In this document: positions 58,014 through 64,000 of the stretch, in pieces | How the letters are laid out: each line of letters opens with the position of its first letter | Numbering within the stretch: the stretch's first letter is position 1 | Assembly (NCBI RefSeq): GCF_000695625.1 | Contig: NZ_JMQI01000003.1 | Coordinates: 62,001-126,000, forward strand | DNA length: 64,000 nt | DNA from: Amycolatopsis rifamycinica | GTDB lineage: Bacteria; Actinomycetota; Actinomycetes; Mycobacteriales; Pseudonocardiaceae | Reading direction: 5' to 3' | Program-made: the position numbers and the translations under genes | The notes under the pieces: generated by a model | Told to the model about the DNA's origin: nothing | Databases searched by the model: none | The model's input: only the letters and a program-made list of their open reading frames with translations

Positions 58014-58750
58014 CCCTTTTTGGTGAGCAGGCGCAACAGGCCGGCTGGGCGGCATTCGATGCTGGCTGGAACGACGACGCTAAGAGTCTGTTTGAGCGCA
58101 GTTTCAAAGCGGCCAACGAAGGAGGCAACCCCGAATTGGCTGGTAATGCCCTATGTCTCCGCTCATATCAGCTGATTTCCCTGGGGCAGGCTGCGACGGA
58201 TTTGACGGACAAGTCCTTGGAAGTCGCGGCCAGGTCGGCGCAGCCCGCAGTTAAGTCGTTGCTGTACCAGCGCGGGGCCTGGACGTACGCGGTTGCGGGG
58301 AACGCTGAACGGACCGCGTTCGCGCTTGGCCAGGCCGAGGAAGCCCTCGGGAACAATCATGTGCCAGCAGAAGCGCCAGACTGGGCGAGCTGGGCTCACA
58401 GCCAGACCGAACTGGAAATCATTGCAGGGCGCTGCTGGACGGAGCTTCGCCGCCCGCTCAGGGCCGTTCCGGCGCTTGAAGCGGCGATGGCGAAATACGA
58501 CGACAGCCACGCACGAGACAAGTCGCTCTACCTCTCGTGGCTGGCCGACGCGTACTTGGACGCGGGCGAGGTCGAGCACGCGGCTACGTCTCTCGGTAGG
58601 GCGTTCGACCTGTCCTCGAACGTGGCATCAGCGCGGCCTCAGCAACGACTCGGGGCGGTGCTCGACCAGTTCGAGGACCACAAGTCAGTGGCCGGCGTCG
58701 CCGACCTGCTTGCTCGTCGTCCGGCGAACCCAGTCCAGGTAGGGCGCTAA
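58010..58750 (+). pseudogene. TPR-type regulator, N-terminal DNA-binding part lost
   Basis: The predicted 246-residue product is helical and repeat-like (F-D-A-G-W-N-D-D-A-K-S-L-F-E-R-S-F, then A-L-C-L-R-S-Y). It resembles the C-terminal TPR half of actinobacterial XRE-family regulators. The usual helix-turn-helix part, about 150 residues, is missing. The gene starts within bases of the point where the divergent integrase loses its 5' end. One deletion probably removed both 5' ends. Confidence 0.7.
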
Positions 58751-59026
58751 CCCGGCCGCCAAGGGCAATGCCGTGATCTCCGGGTTCGTCCACTCGTGGC
58801 GCTCGACCAGGTGCTGTTCGAGGTCCGCATAGGCGTCCGCGGTCGTCTTGAGTAGCACCTGCCACTCGTCGCCAGTACCGAATTCGCCCTGATGCCAGAA
58901 CACGCTGGTCACCGGCCCGACCACCTGAGCGCCAGCTGCCAGACGCGCCTCAACGGCGCTTCGAGCTAAGGTCGTTGCCGCGTCCTTCGAGGGGGCCGCT
59001 ACCTGGACCTGCCACACGTCCGTCAT
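58685..59026 (-). CDS. cutA: CutA-like divalent-cation tolerance protein
   Basis: This 113-residue protein has the CutA1 trimeric fold pattern: A-R-S-A-V-E-A-R-L-A-A-G-A-Q-V, then S-V-F-W-H-Q-G-E-F, then E-W-Q-V-L-L-K-T, and a final W-V. The ATG at 59024-59026 is the start. It overlaps the 3' end of the TPR gene by 66 bases in the opposite direction. It is unusual cargo for a small mobile element. Confidence 0.8.
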   Translation of the reverse strand: MTDVWQVQVAAPSKDAATTLARSAVEARLAAGAQVVGPVTSVFWHQGEFGTGDEWQVLLKTTADAYADLEQHLVERHEWTNPEITALPLAAGLAPYLDWVRRTTSKQVGDAGH

Positions 59027-59096
59027 GAGGGCGAGGGTACCGGCGGGGCGAGGCGAACGCCGTGACAACCTGGCTGCCGCTGGCACAATGATTCCC

Positions 59097-59381
59097 ATGA
59101 CAAGCAGCAAGCGAGCCGTGTACGTGGTGCACGACCGCACCACGTCCGCCCAGCCCGGGATCCTCACGACCGCGTACGAGTCCGTCGAAAAGGCGATCGC
59201 GGACCTCAACGGCTTTCGTGCCCAGCAGCCCGACAACCCTGGCCCGCTTGTCTGGTCCACCGGCCCCGGCTGGGCCGACGGCCGCGATGCAAAGGGCAAC
59301 ACGGTGTTCTACGTCTTCGGCCTGGCGGTCCAACCCGACAACGAGCCGGCCTACTTCGAGAAGTTCACCCGCAGGTCGTGA
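59097..59381 (+). CDS. Hypothetical 94-residue protein
   Basis: This small soluble protein begins K-R-A-V-Y-V-V-H-D-R-T and contains G-P-G-W-A-D-G-R-D-A-K-G-N-T-V-F-Y-V-F-G. It has no membrane helix or cysteine. It lies 70 bases from the divergent CutA gene. I do not recognise the family. Confidence 0.62.
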   Translation: MTSSKRAVYVVHDRTTSAQPGILTTAYESVEKAIADLNGFRAQQPDNPGPLVWSTGPGWADGRDAKGNTVFYVFGLAVQPDNEPAYFEKFTRRS

Positions 59382-59546
59382 CCGGCGCAGACCCAGTCCC
59401 CTTCCTCCCAGAGGTGCATTCACGGGTCAGCTACCTTCGTTGCCCCCCGAACGAGTGAACGACTGTCGATGAGGCAACGGGAGATGTCGGTGAGGCGTAT
59501 CCCTTGACGGGGCGCTGAACCAGTCAGGCGCGGGGGAAGGGACGGA

Positions 59547-60023
59547 ATGGTGAAGACGTTCGCACGACGGGACATGGGCATAGTGGCGGGCACCATAGGC
59601 GCCGGGGGAACAGCGAAGCGAGCGACCGCAACCGTCGCCGCACTCGCCGTCGCCGGCGGCGTGGCGTTGGCAGGAGCGCCGGGGGTGGCGGCCGCTGAAG
59701 ACCCAGGGATAGTCCGGCTTTCCTACTACGCAACCTCGTTCGTCGGCAGTGTCAACTGGTTCAACAGGTCCGTTCGAATCGATGGCCAGCTCCGTGCCCT
59801 GCCGGGCAGCTGTCGACGGGTGTACGTGCAAACATTCGACTCCGGCCATTGGCAATTGGCCGCCCGAAGCACCAGTCTCCAATGCGGGACGTCCGAACAA
59901 CACATCACCGTACCCGCTGATGTTCCAGGCGGCGCCGCATTCGTCTGGGTCATCCTCCAAGGACCCGATGATTCCCTGCTGGACAGCTGTGAGGCCCAAC
60001 CCGGCTCCGAATACTGTGAGTAA
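59547..60023 (+). CDS. Secreted Cys-containing hypothetical protein
   Basis: This 158-residue protein has a long basic N-region and a hydrophobic signal core (T-V-A-A-L-A-V-A-G-G-V-A-L-A), with a likely cleavage site near A-A-A-E. The mature part of about 105 residues has four cysteines (S-C-R, Q-C-G, S-C-E, Y-C-E) that could form two disulfides. It resembles no family known to me. Codon use is less GC-biased than in the chromosomal genes. Confidence 0.6.
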   Translation: MVKTFARRDMGIVAGTIGAGGTAKRATATVAALAVAGGVALAGAPGVAAAEDPGIVRLSYYATSFVGSVNWFNRSVRIDGQLRALPGSCRRVYVQTFDSGHWQLAARSTSLQCGTSEQHITVPADVPGGAAFVWVILQGPDDSLLDSCEAQPGSEYCE

Positions 60024-60255
60024 TGGCGAGCTCGCGCCACCGGTCGATGGCCGCGCATGCTGTCCGGTGTCGGGCCGGCCCCCCCAGGGGCGGAACCTGC
60101 TCCGTTGCTGACCTCCGGTTCACTCGTGGCCATCTCCGGGGGTCTCAGACCGGGTCTCAGTTCGTGCCCGTTCGGCGCGACCGCTGGTGTTGCAGAGGTC
60201 GCGTTGACCTGCGGGAATGTACCCCTTCGAACCACTTCGAACAGGTAGGCTCGGA
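60024..60255. other. Right end of the element, no gene
   Basis: This stretch holds the paired GGGTCTCAG motif at 60140-60160 and no supported gene. Confidence 0.45.
60140..60160. repeat. Paired GGGTCTCAG repeats, right end
   Basis: GGGTCTCAG at 60140-60148 and 60152-60160, period 12, the counterpart of the pair at 56971-56991. Confidence 0.6.
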
Positions 60256-60316
60256 ACTCGAAATCGTGTGACGGCTAATCCCCGTCCGTGGGTTCAAATC
60301 CCACCGCCACCGCTCT
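60256..60316 (+). repeat. attR-like 61-base direct repeat (tRNA-Ser 3' part)
   Basis: Identical to 56857-56917. It is a fragment that lacks the acceptor 5' strand and the D-arm, so it is not a functional tRNA gene. It marks the right end of the element. Confidence 0.93.
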
Positions 60317-60329
60317 AGGTGCAACGTTC

Positions 60330-60363
60330 AAGCCCCCGGTTGAGATCACTCGGCCGGGGGCTT
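60330..60363. terminator. Terminator past attR
   Basis: Arms AAGCCCCCGG (60330-60339) and CCGGGGGCTT (60354-60363). Before integration it would have followed the tRNA-Ser gene, so it is the original tRNA terminator. Confidence 0.75.
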
Positions 60364-60414
60364 GGTCGTCTGGCTGTCCCGCAACGCCTGCTGACGAGAA
60401 CACGGCGACGTTGC

Positions 60415-60540
60415 ATGAAGCAGCTGGACCTGTTGCGCCAGTTCATCCGCGTTGCCCAGCAGGCCGAACGGGCCGCCGAAGATCGGGATCGCACGCCGTC
60501 CTGGGAGACGGCGGCGCTTGATGCCGTCCGCTTGACTTGA
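60415..60540 (+). CDS. Possible 41-residue small protein
   Basis: This short ORF (ATG 60415) encodes a helical, charged peptide with K-Q-L-D-L-L-R-Q-F-I-R and Q-Q-A-E-R-A-A-E-D-R. Codon use is only moderately GC-biased in third position and no ribosome site is clear. It lies between the element and the NmrA-type gene. Confidence 0.3.
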   Translation: MKQLDLLRQFIRVAQQAERAAEDRDRTPSWETAALDAVRLT

Positions 60541-60595
60541 AGGGCTCTTGAAGTGTGACCGTGGTCGGCACCAGCTGATCAACCAGGAGCGCACC

Positions 60596-61378
60596 ATGAC
60601 CGTTCTCGTCACCGGGGCCACCGGCCACACTGGACGGCACGTCGTCGCCGGGCTGAAGGCCGCCGGCGTTCCCGTCAGGGTCCTCGTCCGGGATCCCGCG
60701 AAGGCGCCCGAAGGCGTCGACGTCGTTCAAGGCGACATCGCCGATCCCGGCGAAGCCGCCGAAGGTGTCGACGCCGTCTACCTGCTTTGGCCCTTCTTCA
60801 CCGCCGACGGCATCGAAAAGGCCGTGAAACCCTTCAAGGGCAAGAAGATCGTCTACCTCTCCGCCATGTCCGCTGAGGACGGTGGCGTCTGGGGAGACGT
60901 CGAAGCCGCCATCGAACAGGTCACCGACGACTGGACTTTCCTCCGCGTCACCGGGCTCGCCACGAACGCGCTCGCCTGGGTGCCGCGGCTCGGCACCGGG
61001 GTGGTGCGGGCCGCGCACGGGCAGGCGAAACGGTCGGTCGTCCACGAACGTGACGTCGCCGAAGTGGCTGTGAAGGCGCTCACCGAGGACCACGTCCGGC
61101 AGACCTACCTCGTCACCGGCCCGGAATCCTTGACGCAGGCCGAACAGGTCCGGCTCATCGGTGAAGCGCTCGGAAAGCCTGTCCGGTGGGAAGAACAGCC
61201 GCCGGAAGAGGCGAAAGCGGAACTAATTCCCCATCTAGGGGCGGAATTCGCGGCCGGCGCGGTGGATTACTGGGCATCACTCGTCGAGGACCCGGAACCG
61301 GTCTCACTCGACGTCGCCCGCGTCACCGGGCATCCGGCGCGGCCCTTCGCGGAATGGGCGCGCGAGCACTTCAGCTGA
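60596..61378 (+). CDS. NmrA-like NAD(P)-binding protein
   Basis: This 260-residue atypical short-chain dehydrogenase has an N-terminal Rossmann motif V-T-G-A-T-G-H-T-G-R-H-V, then V-R-V-L-V-R-D-P, and L-S-A-M-S-A-E-D-G. It lacks the classical Y-x-x-x-K catalytic pair, as is typical of NmrA/HSCARG-type redox-sensing proteins. CAGGAGC precedes the ATG at 60596. Function unknown. Confidence 0.83.
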   Translation: MTVLVTGATGHTGRHVVAGLKAAGVPVRVLVRDPAKAPEGVDVVQGDIADPGEAAEGVDAVYLLWPFFTADGIEKAVKPFKGKKIVYLSAMSAEDGGVWGDVEAAIEQVTDDWTFLRVTGLATNALAWVPRLGTGVVRAAHGQAKRSVVHERDVAEVAVKALTEDHVRQTYLVTGPESLTQAEQVRLIGEALGKPVRWEEQPPEEAKAELIPHLGAEFAAGAVDYWASLVEDPEPVSLDVARVTGHPARPFAEWAREHFS

Positions 61379-61943
61379 GCTCGACCGCCGGCGCCGTCAA
61401 CGGTTCCAGCTCGGTCGCGAGCGAAGACAGGGCGGCGATCTTCGCGGAGACGGCGCGGATCACCGCCGTGCACGTGGCGCTGACTTCGCTGACCACCTCG
61501 GCCGAGCGGTCGCCCGCCAGCACCGCCGAGACCGAGGCCGACGCCGCCGAAGCGAGTGCGCACACCTCGTCGGACGCCGCCACCGCCAGCTCGTCCAGGC
61601 GGTCGGCGATGCGGGCGCCCAACGCCGCCGTCGAAGTGGCCACGCGGGCCGCCGCGGCGTACTGACCGTCCACTGTGTCCGCCCACGTGCCGAACGTCTC
61701 GCTGCTGCCGCCGGTTTCGGCGCGCTCGACACCGGCGCGGAACTCCGCCTGCGCCGACGTCACCACCTCGGCGCCGGTGCCGACCGCCGCGGCGGACGTG
61801 CGGATCGACGCCGGTGAGCAGTCCAGGTGCCGCAGGGCCGCGACCGGGTCGGCGACGCCGAGCCGCCCGGCCGCCGCGCGCAACGCCGACAGCTGCGCCG
61901 CGGCCGACGACAGTGCCGGGTGCTCGAAGACCTCCGAGGTCAC
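61371..61943 (-). CDS. Helical Ala-rich protein, possible ESX/WXG-like substrate
   Basis: This 190-residue protein is Ala/Ser/Val-rich and predicted to be helical. It contains F-G-T-W-A-D-T near the middle (residue 85) and two long amphipathic stretches. It is coupled by a four-base overlap to the gene before it. Paired helical genes of this type are often type VII secretion substrates, but no W-x-G motif is seen. The class is uncertain. Its first bases overlap the convergent NmrA-type gene. Confidence 0.55.
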   Translation of the reverse strand: MTSEVFEHPALSSAAAQLSALRAAAGRLGVADPVAALRHLDCSPASIRTSAAAVGTGAEVVTSAQAEFRAGVERAETGGSSETFGTWADTVDGQYAAAARVATSTAALGARIADRLDELAVAASDEVCALASAASASVSAVLAGDRSAEVVSEVSATCTAVIRAVSAKIAALSSLATELEPLTAPAVELS

Positions 61944-62308
61944 GGCGCCGCCGCCAGCCGGCCCCGGAAACCGGTGCTGCGGTTGCTCACGGCCGCCATG
62001 CGCAGCCGGCCCGCCAGGTCCGACGTCGCGTCGCCGAGGACGCGCGCGTCCGCCTCGCGGGCCGCCAGCGCCGTGGCCCAGCGCGCCGCCAGTTCGCGCG
62101 CCTGTGGCGAGATGCCGAACGGCGTCGCGTCGACGCGGGCTTCGGCGAACCGCCCCGCGGCCTTGTCGTCGGCGGCCGCCGCCTGGTCCAGCAGGTCGGC
62201 CGACGTCCGCAGCCGGTCCGCGTTCTTCAGGGGGTTCCGGGTCGCGAAGCCCCCGGCCCGGAGCTCCGGGTTGTCACTGCCGATCCGCGAGCCTCTGCCT
62301 TCCGGCAT
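61940..62308 (-). CDS. Helical protein paired with the downstream Ala-rich gene
   Basis: This 122-residue protein is polar at the N-terminus and helical after residue 30 (N-A-D-R-L-R-T-S-A-D-L-L-D-Q-A-A-A-A). The ATG at 62306-62308 is chosen because GGAGG precedes it; an in-frame ATG six codons earlier also exists. The four-base overlap with the next gene suggests that the two products work together, like WXG100-type pairs. No family is recognised. Confidence 0.55.
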   Translation of the reverse strand: MPEGRGSRIGSDNPELRAGGFATRNPLKNADRLRTSADLLDQAAAADDKAAGRFAEARVDATPFGISPQARELAARWATALAAREADARVLGDATSDLAGRLRMAAVSNRSTGFRGRLAAAP

Positions 62309-62460
62309 GGGGACCTCCGTCGTCAAGGGCGCTCACCCGATCGGGGAAGATCTTGCCTCATGCTCCCGAGCCGCCCTCATCGCGGTGACCTGCGGCGTTG
62401 ACGGCGTTCCACCAGGTGGACGTCTTGACCGCGCGTCGGGAAGAAAGCGACCATGAACAC

Positions 62461-62571
62461 ATGCCCGCCACCTCGGAAAGCACGCCGATCCGGGCCTTCG
62501 CGCGGTCGATCGGGGAAGGCGTCGTGGCGCTCCTGCTGCGCCGCGGCCGCCTGGGTTCGCCGCCCGCCTGA
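62461..62571 (+). CDS. 36-residue ORF ahead of TauD-type gene
   Basis: This ORF (ATG 62461 to TGA 62569-62571) has almost all third positions G or C, which argues that it is translated. It begins P-A-T-S-E-S-T-P-I-R-A-F and ends L-R-R-G-R-L-G-S-P-P-A. Its 3' end lies in a hairpin (GGGTTCGC 62553-62560 with GCGAACCC 62573-62580) 37 bases ahead of the dioxygenase start. It may be a regulatory leader, but it has no cysteine codons. Confidence 0.45.
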   Translation: MPATSESTPIRAFARSIGEGVVALLLRRGRLGSPPA

Positions 62572-62616
62572 CGCGAACCCGCGTCCGAATTCCCCGAAAA
62601 CCCTTGGAGCACAACC

Positions 62617-63537
62617 ATGTCCGTAGTTCTTCCTGCCCGGATTCAGCTGCGCGAGGCGGTCACGCCCGCGGATGGCATCGTCGAAGGCCCGCGGATTCTC
62701 CGGGAACCGCAGCGGCGGACCTACGAGCGGTTCACCCTCCGCCCGCTCGGCCGGGTGATCGGTGCGGAGGTCGACGGCGTCGACCTCGGCGCGCCCGTGG
62801 GCCCTGACCTGCGCGAAGAGCTCAACCACGCCCTGCTCGAGTGGAAGGTGCTGTTCTTCCGCGACCAGGACATCACCTCGGCGCAGCAGCGCGCCTTCGC
62901 CGCGAACTGGGGCGAGCTGGAGACCAACCCGTTCATCCCGAAGGGCGACGACGACGCCGTCACGCGCTTCGAGCGCACCGCGGCCATGCCCGGGTACGAG
63001 AACATCTGGCACACCGACGTCACCTGGCGGCCCGACCCGGCGCTCGGCTCGGTGCTGCGGCTGATCGAGGTGCCGCCCGTCGGCGGCGACACGATGTGGG
63101 CCGACATGGCCGCCGCCTACGACAACCTGCCCGAAGACGTCCGCGCCCGCATCGACGGGCTCACTGCGGTGCACGACTACCTCCCCGGCTTCGACCGGTT
63201 CTCCGATCCCGCGCTGCTGGCGCGGTGGCAGGACCGCTTCCCGCCGGTGGAGCACCCGGTGGTCCGGACGCACCCGGAGACCGGGCGGCGCACCTTGTTC
63301 GTGAACCAGGCGTTCACCACGCACATCGCCGGCCTGGACCGGGCGGAGAGCGACCGGCTGCTGCGGTACCTGTTCCTGCAGGCTCACACGCCCGAATTCC
63401 AGGTCCGGTTCAGCTGGCGGCCGAACTCGGTCGCGTTCTGGGACAACCGCGCGACGCAGCACTACGCGGTGAACGACTACCACCCGCACGTCCGGATCGC
63501 GGAGCGCGTCGCGATAGCGGGCGACCGGCCCTACTGA
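62617..63537 (+). CDS. tauD: TauD/TfdA-family 2-oxoglutarate dioxygenase
   Basis: This 306-residue Fe(II)/2-oxoglutarate dioxygenase has the iron ligands W-H-T-D-V-T-W near residue 130 and a late His in T-Q-H-Y-A-V-N-D-Y near residue 288. The R-x-A-E-R-V-A segment is the 2-oxoglutarate-binding Arg region. The family releases sulfite from taurine or other sulfonates, or hydroxylates other small acids, so taurine as substrate is a guess. No sulfonate transporter genes are in the window. A GGAGCACAACC ribosome site precedes the ATG. Confidence 0.87.
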   Translation: MSVVLPARIQLREAVTPADGIVEGPRILREPQRRTYERFTLRPLGRVIGAEVDGVDLGAPVGPDLREELNHALLEWKVLFFRDQDITSAQQRAFAANWGELETNPFIPKGDDDAVTRFERTAAMPGYENIWHTDVTWRPDPALGSVLRLIEVPPVGGDTMWADMAAAYDNLPEDVRARIDGLTAVHDYLPGFDRFSDPALLARWQDRFPPVEHPVVRTHPETGRRTLFVNQAFTTHIAGLDRAESDRLLRYLFLQAHTPEFQVRFSWRPNSVAFWDNRATQHYAVNDYHPHVRIAERVAIAGDRPY

Positions 63538-63553
63538 GCCGTAGCCTGAGGTC

Positions 63554-64000
63554 ATGACCGATGAACCCCGGGCAGTGGTGACCGGTTTCCTCAAGGCCCT
63601 CGAAGAGCTCGACGTCGACCGGGCGCTGACGTTCGCGGCGAGCGACATCGTGTACCAGAACGTGCCGCTGCCGCCCGCCCGCGGCCTCGCGGCCGTCGAG
63701 AAACAGCTGCGTGTCATGGCCAAGTACGGCTCCGGGTTCGAGGCGCGGACCCACCACATCGCCGCGGACGGCAACGTCGTGCTCACCGAACGCACCGACG
63801 TGCTGCGCCGCGGGGCGTGGGAGGCGGAGTTCTGGGTGTGCGGCACGTTCGAGGTCGAAGCGGGCCGGATCGTGCTCTGGCGTGACTACTTCGACTGGAC
63901 GACGGTGCTGGCCGCGAGCGCGAAGGGTGCCGGGCGGGTCGCGCTGGCCGGCGCGCGCACGCTCCTCGGCCGGTACAAGGGGAGGCAGGCGGTGCGCTAG
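63554..64000 (+). CDS. Limonene-1,2-epoxide hydrolase-type protein
   Basis: This 148-residue SnoaL/NTF2-like fold protein has F-L-K-A-L-E-E-L-D-V-D-R-A-L near the N-terminus and R-T-D-V-L then W-R-D-Y-F-D-W near the C-terminus. The Asp-Arg-Asp proton relay of limonene epoxide hydrolases is consistent with R-T-D and the later R-D. Related mycobacterial proteins (EphG) act on sterol-type epoxides. It ends exactly at the window edge with a TAG stop, so it is complete. It follows the TauD-type gene by 16 bases and may be in the same transcript. Confidence 0.8.
   Translation: MTDEPRAVVTGFLKALEELDVDRALTFAASDIVYQNVPLPPARGLAAVEKQLRVMAKYGSGFEARTHHIAADGNVVLTERTDVLRRGAWEAEFWVCGTFEVEAGRIVLWRDYFDWTTVLAASAKGAGRVALAGARTLLGRYKGRQAVR

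Larger units (their letters stand above)
56826..60316. mobile_element. Small decayed integrative element in tRNA-Ser
   Basis: About 3.4 kb between 61-base att repeats. It contains a tyrosine recombinase transcribed toward the tRNA, a truncated TPR regulator, a CutA-like gene and two small cargo genes. Replication, excision and transfer functions are missing. It is a relic, or an element that moves only with help. Confidence 0.85.

Noticed and set aside
60256..60316. A second tRNA-Ser gene
   Set aside because: It lacks the 5' acceptor strand and the D-arm; it is the 3' repeat left by integration.

Overview
The window is very GC-rich and densely coded on both strands. It carries a mycothiol gene (mshD), a GlnR-type orphan regulator, an LCP cell-wall ligase, an lmeA-like gene and many GTG starts. 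Together these point to a mycolic-acid-lineage or related actinomycete, most probably Pseudonocardiaceae and Amycolatopsis-like. The species is inferred, not proven.

Bases 1-17,600 are a conserved chromosomal backbone. The order is ygfZ-like, pabC, a ParB-like gene, pxpC/pxpB, nitrobindin, sseC, cysA2, a DUF4395 protein, thiX, lmeA, glnR, mshD, pstSCAB, phoU and an LCP protein. Apart from a few insertions this matches M. tuberculosis Rv0811c to Rv0822c, and the next backbone gene, dus (Rv0823c), lies at 27.4-28.5 kb. The sulfur genes have a Cys-containing leader peptide in front of them. pstS and phoU each have a tandem PHO box.

Bases 17,800-27,100 separate the LCP gene from dus. They hold a GGDEF protein, idi, an alpha/beta hydrolase, a five-gene translationally coupled operon (GntR, ADP-ribosylglycohydrolase, PfkB kinase, NCS1 permease, isochorismatase hydrolase), a VC0807-type membrane protein and a secreted GH27/CBM13 alpha-galactosidase.

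Bases 28,600-43,000 hold unrelated metabolic and envelope genes: an oxidoreductase, a frameshifted DUF2339 membrane protein, a PPOX protein, a Cu/Zn SOD-like protein, DUF6328, VOC, a Tat-secreted phosphoesterase, a HelD-type helicase with a large hairpin in its leader, Lrp with an APC permease, lysA, and a fatty-acid desaturase coupled to an RGCVC small protein.

Bases 43,200-56,800 contain a GntR/DHDPS-family pair divergent from a four-gene ABC importer, and a MerR regulator. A short second threonyl-tRNA synthetase follows, preceded by a Thr-Thr-Thr leader peptide and a terminator hairpin. Then come a RibD-type reductase, a heme-domain protein, a phospholipase C, an M20 amidohydrolase, tadA with its partner, and a CsbD protein.

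Bases 56,826-60,316 are a small decayed integrative element in a tRNA-Ser(CGA) gene, bounded by perfect 61-bp direct repeats. It holds a tyrosine recombinase and a TPR regulator that have both lost their 5' ends at one head-to-head junction, plus CutA and two small cargo genes. Bases 60,400-64,000 return to the chromosome: an NmrA-type protein, two coupled helical proteins, a small ORF ahead of a TauD-type dioxygenase, and an epoxide-hydrolase-fold protein.
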